NCBI RefSeq assembly: GCF_020164475.1
Contig: NZ_JAIQWX010000034.1
Span: forward strand, 1 to 50,009
Reading direction: 5' to 3'
DNA length: 50,009 nt
Origin: Pseudomonas sp. REP124
GTDB lineage: Bacteria > Pseudomonadota > Gammaproteobacteria > Pseudomonadales > Pseudomonadaceae
Shown here: positions 15,764 through 24,273 of the stretch, piece by piece
Layout: each line of letters begins with the position of its first letter
How positions within the stretch are numbered: the stretch's first letter is position 1
The notes under the pieces: model-generated
Told to the model about the DNA's origin: nothing
Database searches by the model: none
What the model saw: the letters and a program-made list of their open reading frames with translations, nothing else
Program-made: the position numbers and the translations under genes

Positions 15764-17053
15764 ATGTTTCAGCAATCCCCGCAACATGTCGCGAGCTATT
15801 ACGCCCATTCCTGCAGTGATCGCCTGGTCAATCGGCCGGCCTTGAAGGGTGAACAGACCACCGAAGTGCTGATCATCGGCGCCGGTTTCAGCGGCTTGCA
15901 CACCGCGCTGCGCCTGGCCTTGGCCGGCAAGCGTGTGACGGTGCTGGAAGCCAGCCGGGTGGCCTGGGCGGCGTCGGGGCGCAATGGCGGCCAGGCGATT
16001 CTGGGGTGGTCCTGTGACATGCCGCCGTTGGAGGCGGCACTCGGTTACGAGCGTGCGCGGCGGTTATGGGACGGCATGCGTTGGGCCGCGCAGGAGTTGC
16101 GTGAACTGCCGTCGCGCCATGGTTTCGATTGCGATTACCGGCCCGGTCACCTCTGGACCTCGGTGATGCCACGGCGGGTCAGTCTGCTGACCGAATGGCA
16201 GCACGAGGCCAGCCACAAATGGGGTCACGATGGCTTGCAGTTCATTGAGCGCAGCCAGCTGCCGGAGTGGGTGGCCAGCAACCGTTATCAAGCCGGTCTG
16301 TTCGACCCCGAAGGCGGGCACCTCAATCCCTTGAAGCTGGCGCTGGGCCTGGCTGCCGCCATCGAGCGGGCGGGTGGGGTGATCCATGAGCAGAGCAAGG
16401 CGCTCAGCTACAGCGAGGATGGCGATGGCTATCGGGTGACCACCGAGCGCGGCAGCATTCGCGCGGACGTGCTGGTGTTGGCCTGCAATGCCTATCTGGA
16501 CCGACTTGATCCGCAACTGTCGAGTTGCGTATTGCCCGTCGGCACCTATCAGGTGGCCACGGCGCCGCTGTCGGAGGCTCAGGCGACGGCGCTGCTGCCG
16601 AGCGATGTGTGCGTCACCGACAACCAGTTCGTGCTCGACTATTTCCGCCGCACTCCCGACAACCGCCTGCTGTTCGGCGGTGGCTGCACTTATCTGGGCG
16701 GGATGCCCAAGGACATCGCCGCTGCCACCCGGCCATGCCTGGAGCGGGTGTTCCCGCAACTGAAAGGCGTGGAGCTTGAGTTTTCCTGGGGCGGTCACAT
16801 CGACCTGACCTTGAAGCGCACGCCGGATATCGGCCGACGCGGTGATCTGTACTGGTTGCAGGGCTATTCCGGACATGGCGTGCTGCCGACCCTGGCCGGG
16901 GCGCGGGCGGTGTCCGATGCGATACTCGGTAACGCGCATGAGCTGGCGTTGTATCAGGGTCTGACCAACGGCAGCTTCCCCGGCGGCAAATACATGGCCG
17001 CGCCTTTGGAGGCCATCGGCAAAGCCTGGTACCGGCTGCGCGACAGCATTTGA
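15764..17053 (+). CDS. PuuB-like FAD-dependent amine oxidase, second copy
   Basis: This 429-residue DAO-type flavoprotein has GAGFSG (39-44), VTVLEA and WAASGRNGGQAI, the same pattern as puuB at 13128-14426. It probably oxidises a glutamylated amine, releasing peroxide. The sequence differs enough from the first copy to suggest a different substrate. The start at 15764 is supported by GGAG six bases upstream; an in-frame ATG at 15752 lies inside the candidate operator and has no ribosome site. It is the first gene of an operon with the regulator (25-base gap) and the ligase. Confidence 0.87.
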   Translation: MFQQSPQHVASYYAHSCSDRLVNRPALKGEQTTEVLIIGAGFSGLHTALRLALAGKRVTVLEASRVAWAASGRNGGQAILGWSCDMPPLEAALGYERARRLWDGMRWAAQELRELPSRHGFDCDYRPGHLWTSVMPRRVSLLTEWQHEASHKWGHDGLQFIERSQLPEWVASNRYQAGLFDPEGGHLNPLKLALGLAAAIERAGGVIHEQSKALSYSEDGDGYRVTTERGSIRADVLVLACNAYLDRLDPQLSSCVLPVGTYQVATAPLSEAQATALLPSDVCVTDNQFVLDYFRRTPDNRLLFGGGCTYLGGMPKDIAAATRPCLERVFPQLKGVELEFSWGGHIDLTLKRTPDIGRRGDLYWLQGYSGHGVLPTLAGARAVSDAILGNAHELALYQGLTNGSFPGGKYMAAPLEAIGKAWYRLRDSI

Positions 17054-17078
17054 TTCGGCACTTTCTGGAAGCCAATTG

Positions 17079-17633
17079 ATGGACATGCAAGAAGAGATTT
17101 CGGCGCTGGCGATCCTGATCCAGGACCTGCGCAAACACAAAAAATACACGCTCAAGGATCTGGCGGACAAAATCGGCCGCTCCGTGGGTTTCCTGTCCCA
17201 GGTCGAGCGCGGGCTGTCGCGGCCGACGGTGGCGGATCTGACCGCCATCAGCGAAACCCTCGGCGTGCCCACCACTTATTTCTACAGCCTACCCAAACCC
17301 ATGGCGTTGCCCTGGGTGACCCGGCCGGACGAGCGCCGCACGCTGTACTACGCCGACGGCATCACCGACATCCTGGTCTCGCCGAAGATGCGCGCGTCCT
17401 TTTCCATGCTCGAAAGTCAGCTGGAACCCGGCGCCAGCAGTGGCGAGCGGCACATGAAGGACAGCTCGGAGCAGGGCGGTTACGTGCTCGAAGGCGAACT
17501 GACCCTGTGGCTCGATGACGACGAGCCGGTGACCCTGCACGCCGGCGACAGTTTCCAGCTGGCCAGCCATGCCCATTGCCGCTACGGCAACCTTGGCGAT
17601 CAGCTCACGCGCGTACTTTGGGTCTACACCTGA
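17079..17633 (+). CDS. XRE-cupin transcriptional regulator, second copy
   Basis: This 184-residue protein has an XRE helix-turn-helix (about residues 10-65; LKDLADKIGRSVGFLSQVER) and a C-terminal cupin domain (about 110-182; LEPGASSGERHMKDSSEQGG). It shares architecture with PuuR/PauR but differs in sequence from the regulator at 14841. Lying between oxidase and ligase in one operon, it probably represses that operon and senses its amine or a glutamylated intermediate. GGAAG precedes the ATG at 17079, and a TTG three bases earlier is less likely. The ligase follows 19 bases downstream. Confidence 0.87.
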   Translation: MDMQEEISALAILIQDLRKHKKYTLKDLADKIGRSVGFLSQVERGLSRPTVADLTAISETLGVPTTYFYSLPKPMALPWVTRPDERRTLYYADGITDILVSPKMRASFSMLESQLEPGASSGERHMKDSSEQGGYVLEGELTLWLDDDEPVTLHAGDSFQLASHAHCRYGNLGDQLTRVLWVYT

Positions 17634-17652
17634 TAAAACAACAAGGAACAAG

Positions 17653-19002
17653 ATGATGGATGCTGTCTGCACTCAATTGTTGGCCGAGGTACGTGAGTTC
17701 CGCCAGCGCTACCCCGACGTGCGCTTCGTCGACCTGATCTCTCTGGACATTCCAGGGCATTTCTACGGCAAGCGTTACCCGATCGAAATGCTCGAAAAAG
17801 TCGCCGCCGGCAGCGCGCTGAAGTTGCCGCAGAACTGCGTGTTGCTCGGCACCCAGGGCGGGCTGTTCAAGATCGGCGATTACTGCTTCAACGACGGCGA
17901 CCCGGACGCGCAACGGCGCCTGGTGCCGGGCACCTTGAAGCTGGTGAGCTGGGAACAGCAGCCGCTGGGGCAGATGCTGATCACCTCCGACGGCACGGAA
18001 AAACCCATCGAATTCGAACCCCGTGAAGTGCTGGCTCAGGTGCTGGCGCGGCTGGCGCGCAAGGGCATTTTCCCGGTGGTGGCGTTCGAGCTGGAGTTCT
18101 ATCTGTTCGACAGCCACCTGCGCGATGGCCTGCCGCAGTTTGCCCGTGACCCGTTGACCGGCGACCCAGACGATCAGCCGAACATGCACATCGAGCGCCT
18201 GACCCGCTTCGCCCCGGTGCTCGATGAAATGGTCGAGACCGCAAGAGCCCAGGGCATCGACGCCACGGTAATCACCGCCGAACTGGGCCCCGGTCAGTTC
18301 GAAATCAACTTCGGTCACCTCGACGACGGACTGCGCGCCGCCGACTGGGCCGCCTTGTTCTGCCGCAGCACCCGCGGCGTGGCGCTCAAGCACAACTATC
18401 GCGCCAGCTTCATGGCCAAGCCGTACCTGCAGCACCCCGGCAGCGGCATGCATGTGCATGTGAGCCTTTACGACAAAGCGGGCAACAACCTGCTGGCGGC
18501 CGACGGGCAAAAGGCCCTGCGCCATGCGGTGGCCGGTTGCCTGGACGTGTTGCCGCATTGCATGCCGATCTTCGCGCCGAACCACAACGCCACCCGTCGC
18601 CTGAGCGCCACGGTGAACGTCGCTTCCCGCGCCAGTTGGGGCTTCGAAGACCGCGACGCGTGCCTGCGGGTACCGGAGTCGGACGCGAAAAACCTGCGCA
18701 TCGAACATCGCCTGGCCGGCGCCGATGCCAACCCGTATCTGGTGCTGGCGGCGATTCTGATCGGTCTGGAGCAAGGGTTGGAACAGAAGCGCGAGCCGAT
18801 TGCACCGCTCAATGACGATCGCAACAGTGGCGTGGATTTCCCGCTGGAAATGCTTGAGGCCGTGCGTTCCATGCAGAACCACGGGCCGGTGCGTGAAGGT
18901 CTGGGGGCGGAGTTTGTCGATGTGTATTGCGAGAACAAGCGTCAGGATCATCTGGCGTTCATGAATGAAATCAGTGCGCGGGAATATCGTTGGTTCCTTT
19001 AA
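17653..19002 (+). CDS. Glutamine-synthetase-like gamma-glutamyl amine ligase, second copy
   Basis: This 449-residue GS-fold protein has FELEFYL (about 145-151), AELGPGQFEINF (209-220) and SGMHVHVS (264-271), as in PuuA. The N-terminal half (KRYPIEMLEKVAAGSALKLP) departs from the first copy, including the segment around residues 40-60 that faces the active site in GS. It probably glutamylates another mono- or diamine. It is last in the oxidase-regulator-ligase operon, which ends at an intrinsic terminator. AAGGAA precedes two adjacent ATGs (17653, 17656). Confidence 0.88.
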   Translation: MMDAVCTQLLAEVREFRQRYPDVRFVDLISLDIPGHFYGKRYPIEMLEKVAAGSALKLPQNCVLLGTQGGLFKIGDYCFNDGDPDAQRRLVPGTLKLVSWEQQPLGQMLITSDGTEKPIEFEPREVLAQVLARLARKGIFPVVAFELEFYLFDSHLRDGLPQFARDPLTGDPDDQPNMHIERLTRFAPVLDEMVETARAQGIDATVITAELGPGQFEINFGHLDDGLRAADWAALFCRSTRGVALKHNYRASFMAKPYLQHPGSGMHVHVSLYDKAGNNLLAADGQKALRHAVAGCLDVLPHCMPIFAPNHNATRRLSATVNVASRASWGFEDRDACLRVPESDAKNLRIEHRLAGADANPYLVLAAILIGLEQGLEQKREPIAPLNDDRNSGVDFPLEMLEAVRSMQNHGPVREGLGAEFVDVYCENKRQDHLAFMNEISAREYRWFL

Positions 19003-19174
19003 TTACGCCAAGGCATAGTTAAAGAGGATTCGACGTTAACCCTAAAAAATATCTGGATATATAAGGGCTTAGCGAAGTTAGTAACTGAGCGGTTAATTAA
19101 AATATCTTGTTACAGGGCGAAATATTCCGTAATATTCGCCCCGCGTTCACCACCACGGTTTATGCATTTTTAAG

Positions 19175-19209
19175 TCCCGGGCGTCCATCAGCTGCCCGGG
19201 ATTTTTTTT
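19175..19209 (+). terminator. Intrinsic terminator of the second amine operon
   Basis: CCCGGG (19176-19181) pairs with CCCGGG (19195-19200) and is followed by eight T residues (19202-19209). It lies 170 bases beyond the ligase gene and ends the plus-strand transcript. Confidence 0.85.
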
Positions 19210-19234
19210 GCCGGTGATTTGACCCGCTTTTAAC

Positions 19235-19334
19235 TGTAGGAGCGAGCATGCTCGCGATGCAGGCCCAGACACCGCGGGAAGTCAGGCACCCAGCGTTATC
19301 GTTGAAGACCATCGCGAGCATGCTCGCTCCTACA
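19235..19334. repeat. REPIN
   Basis: Arms TGTAGGAGCGAGCATGCTCG and CGAGCATGCTCGCTCCTACA surround the spacer. It is placed between the terminator and the convergent response regulator gene. Confidence 0.9.
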
Positions 19335-19346
19335 GGAGATGCGGGG

Positions 19347-19979
19347 TTAGCGGGAGATAATTCCGTGATCAATCGCGTACTTGACCAACGCCGCCGGCTT
19401 GTCGATGTTCAACTTGCGCCGAATGCTCAAGCGATGGGTTTCCACCGTGCGTACGCTGATGTCCAGTTCCCGGGCCATTTCCTTGTTGTTCAGGCCCTGG
19501 GCCATTTTGCGCAGCACTTGGCTTTCGCGGGGTGTCAGTTCGTTGTCGGTGCTCTTGTCGGCGATCAGGCGTTGGGCGATGTCAGCACTATAGAAAGTGC
19601 CGCCGCTGGTGATCGCTTCGATGGCGGCGATGATTTCCCGTGACGGCGCATTCTTCAGCACATAGCCGCTGGCGCCGGAGCGCACCGATTCGCTGACGTA
19701 TTCATAGTTGTCGTACATGCTCAGCACCAGCACCTTGAGCGACGGGTACTGGCTGCGCAGCATGCGGGTCAGTTCCAGGCCGTTCATGTCGCCCAGGCTG
19801 ATGTCCACCAGCAGCAGGTCCGGCTGGCAGCGCCCGACCATCTCGATCGCCTCGGCACCGTTTTCCGCTTCGCCCACCACTTCCAGCGGCGCCATCACGG
19901 ACAGCAGTGCCTTGATTCCGTCACGGACCAGGGAGTGATCGTCGACCAACGCAACGCGGATCGGGGAGGGCAGGTTCAT
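19347..19979 (-). CDS. NarL-family response regulator
   Basis: This 210-residue regulator has a receiver domain (about residues 5-120) with phosphorylation site Asp59 in LLLVDISLGD and acidic residues DD at 13-14. A LuxR-type DNA-binding domain follows (about 145-205; LTPRESQVLRKMAQGLNNKE). It is transcribed just after its sensor kinase gene (24-base gap). The pair is divergent from cstA-ybdD, so its likely role is to activate that transporter in response to an external carbon source. It acts in the cytoplasm. Confidence 0.92.
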   Translation of the reverse strand: MNLPSPIRVALVDDHSLVRDGIKALLSVMAPLEVVGEAENGAEAIEMVGRCQPDLLLVDISLGDMNGLELTRMLRSQYPSLKVLVLSMYDNYEYVSESVRSGASGYVLKNAPSREIIAAIEAITSGGTFYSADIAQRLIADKSTDNELTPRESQVLRKMAQGLNNKEMARELDISVRTVETHRLSIRRKLNIDKPAALVKYAIDHGIISR

Positions 19980-20003
19980 TCAGGGTTCGCTCTTGTTATG
20001 GGT

Positions 20004-21371
20004 TCAGACGCGATGGCCGGCCGGCTTCATCGGCAGCAGCACATCCAGCTCGCTTCGGCCCGGTACGGACACCAGATCGAAGCGGCCACCGAAGTGTTCG
20101 ACGCGTTCGCGAATATTACGCAGGCCGATGCCGGCCTGACGACGTTCGACCTGGGCGACGTTGAAGCCAACGCCATCATCGACCACGGTCAGGCGCACAT
20201 TGTCCTCGCAGCCTCGCAGGGTAATCGACACGTTTTTCGCCCGGGCGTGTCGTTCGATGTTGGTCAGGCCTTCCTGCACGATGCGAAACAGCGAGACCGC
20301 CGCGCCATCGACCAGTTGGCATTCGAATTCATTGTCGGTGTAGCTCACCGTCAGCCCGCTGCGTTGCTCGAATTCCGCGGCCAACTGGCCGATGGCGGCT
20401 TGCAGGCCGAGGGTGTCGAGCAGGGATGAGCGCAGGTCATGGGACAAGGTGCGGACCTCGCCGATGGCTTCGCCGAGGCGTTCGGTGGCATCTTTCAGCG
20501 TGTTCAAACCCTTGTCCTGCGCCCGTCCACTCTCCAGCAAATGACTGGCCAGTTCGAACTGAAACTTGATCGAGACCAGCACCTGGCTGATACCGTCGTG
20601 CAGCTCACGGGACACCCGCGAGCGCTCTTCCTCCTGCAGGCTGACGATGCGCTGGGTGAGGCGCTGCAGCTTCTTGTCCGCCAGCCGGTGTTCGCTGACG
20701 TTCAAAGTCATGCCGGTGCCGAACACGAACAGCACCGCCACCAGCGCCACCACGGCAATCGCCATCATGGTCTTGCGAATGCCCATGGCCACTTCGGCGC
20801 GGGCCTGCTGGGTGGCGCGTTCGACGTCTTCCAGATAGATCCCGGTGCCGAGCATCCAGCCCCAGCGATCGAGCATCACCACGTAGGCGAGCTTGTCGGT
20901 GACCTGGCCGGAGGAGGGCTTGTTCCAGGCATAACGCTGAAAGCCTTCGCCCGACTGCGCGCTTTTGAGCAGCGCCTGAATCACGGGCAGGCCGTGGGGG
21001 TCTTTCATGTCCCACAGGTATTGGCCCACCAACTCGGACTGGCGGGCGTGCATCAGGCTGCGCCCCTCGTGGTCGTAGACGAAGAAGTAGCCGTTGATGC
21101 CGAAGCTGAGTTTGCGCAGTTCTTCCAGCACCTTTCTCTGTGCTTCGGCGTCTCCGTGGCCGTCGTCGTACAGCGGCTCGATCAGGCTTTGCGCCATCTC
21201 TACGTAGTTTTTCAACTCCGCACGCTTGCTCGCCAGGATGCTGTCTTCGATCAACTGCGCCTGCTGATCGCCGAGCTGCCGGTTGAGGGAAATCACCAGG
21301 GCGCAGATGACGGCGATGGCCAGGACCAGCGGGAGGATGCCGAGGGCGACGATCTTGTGTTTGAGCTGCAT
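20004..21371 (-). CDS. Cache-domain sensor histidine kinase
   Basis: This 455-residue kinase has membrane segments at about 8-28 and 203-223, enclosing a single Cache-type periplasmic sensor (about 35-185; GINGYFFVYDHEGRSLMHAR and WGWMLGTGIYL are typical). HisKA_3 follows with phospho-accepting His258 in SRELHDGISQVL, then a NarL-type HATPase domain with DDGVGF and GIGLRNIRERV. The frame stays open far upstream through a REPIN, but GAGG before the ATG at 21371 decides the start. Single Cache sensors often bind small carboxylates such as acetate or pyruvate, which suits the neighbouring CstA. Confidence 0.9.
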   Translation of the reverse strand: MQLKHKIVALGILPLVLAIAVICALVISLNRQLGDQQAQLIEDSILASKRAELKNYVEMAQSLIEPLYDDGHGDAEAQRKVLEELRKLSFGINGYFFVYDHEGRSLMHARQSELVGQYLWDMKDPHGLPVIQALLKSAQSGEGFQRYAWNKPSSGQVTDKLAYVVMLDRWGWMLGTGIYLEDVERATQQARAEVAMGIRKTMMAIAVVALVAVLFVFGTGMTLNVSEHRLADKKLQRLTQRIVSLQEEERSRVSRELHDGISQVLVSIKFQFELASHLLESGRAQDKGLNTLKDATERLGEAIGEVRTLSHDLRSSLLDTLGLQAAIGQLAAEFEQRSGLTVSYTDNEFECQLVDGAAVSLFRIVQEGLTNIERHARAKNVSITLRGCEDNVRLTVVDDGVGFNVAQVERRQAGIGLRNIRERVEHFGGRFDLVSVPGRSELDVLLPMKPAGHRV

Positions 21372-21398
21372 ATCTACTCTCGCCTCGGGCTTGCTTTC

Positions 21399-21498
21399 TG
21401 TAGGAGCGAGCATGCTCGCGATGGACGTCAACGATAACGCGGGATACCTGAGGCCCCGCGGTGCCCTTGCGTTCATCGCGAGCATGCTCGCTCCTACA
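21399..21498. repeat. REPIN upstream of the kinase gene
   Basis: Arms TGTAGGAGCGAGCATGCTCG and CGAGCATGCTCGCTCCTACA flank the common spacer (GATGGACGTCAACGATAACG). It begins 28 bases upstream of the kinase start. Confidence 0.9.
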
Positions 21499-21608
21499 GG
21501 TTCAATGTTCTGGGGGGCGGCATCATAGGCCAAAGATACGCCTGTCGAGTAGCGCTGCCGGGCGGAATGACCGGTGGCTGGTTCCCTGTGGAATACACAG
21601 TCCAAACC

Positions 21609-21698
21609 TGTGGGAGCGAGCCTGCTCGCGATGAGGGCAAGGCATTCGACATGGATGTCGTCTGACAGGACGCCATCGCGAGCAGGCTCGCTCCCACA
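21609..21698. repeat. REPIN upstream of cstA
   Basis: Arms TGTGGGAGCGAGCCTGCTCG and CGAGCAGGCTCGCTCCCACA surround a short spacer containing GGCATTCGACATGGATGTCG. It belongs to the TGTGGG subtype, unlike its neighbour at 21399. Confidence 0.9.
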
Positions 21699-21715
21699 GT
21701 TCAATACGGGCTCAT

Positions 21716-21748
21716 CTACGTAGAACTACGTAGACACCACGTACGTAG
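21716..21748. promoter_or_regulatory. Triplicate TACGTAG boxes upstream of cstA
   Basis: CTACGTAG occurs at 21716-21723 and again at 21726-21733, exactly 10 bases apart, and TACGTAG once more at 21742-21748. Each full box is an 8-base palindrome. They lie about 115-145 bases before the cstA start, a suitable place for an activator. The adjacent NarL-type response regulator is the natural candidate to bind them. Confidence 0.5.
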
Positions 21749-21859
21749 TAACGCGGATTTATTTGTGGACGCCATGGGCGGATATTTGGCCAGCTCCGCA
21801 AAGCGGACACAATTATAAAAATTACCGCCGTGGCCACTGGCCGTCGGCAGGAGACCAAT

Positions 21860-23917
21860 ATGCCCCGTCTGGCTAAACACCTCGCCTGGTTTGCCGTGGC
21901 TGTCCTGGGAGCGATTGCGCTGAGTGTCGTGGCCCTGCGCCGCGGCGAAGCGATCAACGCCCTCTGGATCGTAGTCGCAGCAGTCGCCATCTACCTCGTT
22001 GCCTATCGTTACTACAGCCTGTTCATCGCCAACAAAGTGATGCAGCTGGACCCCAATCGAGCCACGCCTGCCGTGCTCAACAACGATGGTCTGGACTTCG
22101 TGCCGACCAACAAACACGTCCTCTTCGGTCACCACTTCGCGGCAATCGCCGGCGCAGGCCCATTGGTCGGTCCGGTCCTGGCAGCGCAGATGGGTTACCT
22201 GCCCGGCACGCTGTGGCTGATTGCCGGCGTGGTGCTGGCCGGCGCCGTTCAGGACTTCATGGTCCTGTTCCTCTCCACCCGCCGCAACGGCCGCTCCCTG
22301 GGCGACATGGTCCGTGAAGAAATGGGCCGTATCCCCGGCACCATCGCGCTGTTCGGCTGCTTCCTGATCATGATCATCATCCTCGCGGTGCTGGCGCTGA
22401 TCGTGGTGAAAGCCTTGGCCGACAGCCCGTGGGGCATGTTCACCGTGATGGCGACCATCCCGATCGCGATGTTCATGGGCATTTACATGCGCTACATCCG
22501 TCCGGGCCGCATCGGTGAGATTTCCATCATCGGCGTGCTGTTGCTGCTGGGCTCGATCTGGCTGGGCGGGCAGATTGCCGCTGACCCGGTCTGGGCCAAG
22601 GCTTTCACCTTCACCGGCGTACAGATCACCTGGATGCTGATCGGCTACGGGTTCGTCGCCGCGGTTCTGCCGGTGTGGCTGATCCTCGCGCCACGTGACT
22701 ACCTGTCGACCTTCCTGAAAATCGGCACCATCGTCGCCCTGGCCATCGGCATTCTGGTGACCATGCCAGAGCTGAAAATGCCGGCCCTGACCCAGTTCAT
22801 CGACGGCACTGGTCCGGTATGGAAGGGCGGTCTGTTCCCGTTCCTGTTCATCACCATCGCCTGTGGCGCGGTGTCCGGTTTCCACGCGCTGATCGCCTCC
22901 GGCACCACGCCGAAGCTGCTGGCCAGCGAAGGCCATGCCCGCTACATCGGTTACGGCGGCATGCTGATGGAATCCTTCGTGGCAATCATGGCCATGGTCG
23001 CCGCTTCGGTGATCGATCCGGGCGTGTACTTCGCCATGAACAGCCCGGCTGCCGTGGTCGGTGCCGACGCTATTACTGTTGCGCAAACAGTCAGCAGTTG
23101 GGGTTTCACCATTACCCCGGACGCCCTTGAGGCCGTGGCTCGCGATATCGGCGAAACCACCATTCTGGCCCGTGCCGGTGGTGCGCCGACCCTGGCGGTC
23201 GGTATCGCGCAGATCCTGCACCACGTGCTGCCGGGCGAGAACACCATGGCGTTCTGGTACCACTTCGCGATCCTGTTCGAAGCGCTGTTCATCCTGACCG
23301 CGGTCGACGCCGGTACACGTGCCGGTCGTTTCATGCTGCAGGATCTGCTGGGCTCCTTCGTACCGGCGCTCAAGCGTACCGAATCCTGGACCGCCAACCT
23401 GATCGCGACTGCCGGTTGCGTGGCGATGTGGGGTTATCTGCTGTACCAAGGCGTGATCGATCCGCTGGGTGGCATCAACACCCTGTGGCCGCTGTTCGGC
23501 ATCTCCAACCAGATGCTGGCCGGTATCGCGCTGATGCTCAGCACCGTGGTGCTGATCAAAATGAAGCGCCAGAAATACGTGTGGGTGACCCTGCTGCCAG
23601 CGGTATGGCTGCTGATCTGCACTACCACCGCAGGCTTCATCAAGCTGTTCGACGCCAACCCGGCGATTGGCTTCCTGTCCCTGGCGAAGAAATACAGCGA
23701 TGCGCTGGCCAACGGTCAGGTGCTGGCCCCGGCCAAGAACATCGACCAGATGCAGCACGTGATCTATAACGCCTACACCAACGCCACGCTGACAGCGCTG
23801 TTCCTGTTCGTGGTCTTCAGCATCCTGTTCTTCGCGCTCAAGGTCGGCGTCGCCGCCTGGGGCAGCAAGGAACGTACGGATAAAGAAGCGCCCTACCAGG
23901 CACTGCCGGAAGCTTGA
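21860..23917 (+). CDS. cstA: CstA-family carbon starvation transporter
   Basis: This 685-residue inner-membrane protein has about 16-18 hydrophobic segments and CstA signatures such as HVLFGHHFAAIAGAGPLVGP (near residues 88-107) and GFHALIASGTTPKLL. E. coli CstA and BtsT take up pyruvate, and family members have also been linked to peptide uptake. CAGGAG lies six bases before the ATG at 21860; an in-frame start ten codons earlier has no such site. ybdD follows 15 bases later, the usual pairing. The divergent kinase and regulator probably control it. Confidence 0.93.
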   Translation: MPRLAKHLAWFAVAVLGAIALSVVALRRGEAINALWIVVAAVAIYLVAYRYYSLFIANKVMQLDPNRATPAVLNNDGLDFVPTNKHVLFGHHFAAIAGAGPLVGPVLAAQMGYLPGTLWLIAGVVLAGAVQDFMVLFLSTRRNGRSLGDMVREEMGRIPGTIALFGCFLIMIIILAVLALIVVKALADSPWGMFTVMATIPIAMFMGIYMRYIRPGRIGEISIIGVLLLLGSIWLGGQIAADPVWAKAFTFTGVQITWMLIGYGFVAAVLPVWLILAPRDYLSTFLKIGTIVALAIGILVTMPELKMPALTQFIDGTGPVWKGGLFPFLFITIACGAVSGFHALIASGTTPKLLASEGHARYIGYGGMLMESFVAIMAMVAASVIDPGVYFAMNSPAAVVGADAITVAQTVSSWGFTITPDALEAVARDIGETTILARAGGAPTLAVGIAQILHHVLPGENTMAFWYHFAILFEALFILTAVDAGTRAGRFMLQDLLGSFVPALKRTESWTANLIATAGCVAMWGYLLYQGVIDPLGGINTLWPLFGISNQMLAGIALMLSTVVLIKMKRQKYVWVTLLPAVWLLICTTTAGFIKLFDANPAIGFLSLAKKYSDALANGQVLAPAKNIDQMQHVIYNAYTNATLTALFLFVVFSILFFALKVGVAAWGSKERTDKEAPYQALPEA

Positions 23918-23932
23918 TCGAGGATCTGCCGC

Positions 23933-24130
23933 ATGTTCAATGACCTGAGTCGCCTCGGAAAATACCTCGGTCAGGCCGCGCGCCTGATGGTGGGGATGCC
24001 CGACTACGACAACTACGTCGAGCACATGCAGAACAAGCATCCCGACCTGCCGGTGATGGACTACGAGGCGTTCTTCCGGGAGCGCCAGGAAGCCCGTTAC
24101 GGCGGCAAGGCCGGGCCGAAGTGCTGCTGA
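23933..24130 (+). CDS. YbdD/YjiX family small protein
   Basis: This 65-residue protein ([20 protein letters not shown], then [12 protein letters not shown]) matches the YbdD/YjiX family, which is nearly always encoded after cstA or btsT. In several bacteria the small protein is needed for pyruvate uptake by the CstA-type transporter. It is probably a cytoplasmic partner of the transporter. It ends with two cysteines (PKCC). The 15-base gap and a GAGG site support operon membership. Confidence 0.92.
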   Translation: MFNDLSRLGKYLGQAARLMVGMPDYDNYVEHMQNKHPDLPVMDYEAFFRERQEARYGGKAGPKCC

Positions 24131-24156
24131 CCTGACTACATCGCGACGTGCTCTCC

Positions 24157-24256
24157 TGTAGGAGCGAGCACGCTCGCGATGGTCGTCAACGATAACGCTG
24201 GGAACCTGATACCCCGCGGTGTCCTTGAGTCCATCGCGAGCATGCTCGCTCCTACA
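24157..24256. repeat. REPIN after ybdD
   Basis: Arms TGTAGGAGCGAGCACGCTCG and CGAGCATGCTCGCTCCTACA surround the common spacer GATGGTCGTCAACGATAACG. One base in the left arm (CACGCTCG) differs from its partner. Confidence 0.9.
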
Positions 24257-24273
24257 GTTTCGGGTTTCGATTG

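Larger units (their letters stand above)
19003..19346. other. Gap with hairpins and a REPIN
   Basis: The 344 bases after the ligase gene are first AT-rich, then hold an imperfect hairpin (GGGCGAAATATT with AATATTCGCCC, 19115-19141), then an intrinsic terminator and a REPIN (19235-19334). I see no gene. The AT-rich stretch 19040-19115 lacks a convincing reading frame. Confidence 0.5.
21372..21859. other. Divergent control region between kinase and cstA
   Basis: This 488-base gap holds two REPINs (21399-21498 and 21609-21698), then three TACGTAG boxes (21716-21748), then an AT-rich stretch around 21755-21830 that probably carries the cstA promoter. No reading frame in it looks genuine. Confidence 0.6.

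Noticed and set aside
21372..21704. N-terminal extension of the sensor kinase
   Set aside because: The frame is open only because it runs through two REPINs; the ATG at 21371 has a good ribosome site.
21716..24040. 774-codon antisense frame over cstA
   Set aside because: Composition is His/Gln/Asp-rich nonsense typical of the complement of a GC-rich membrane protein gene.
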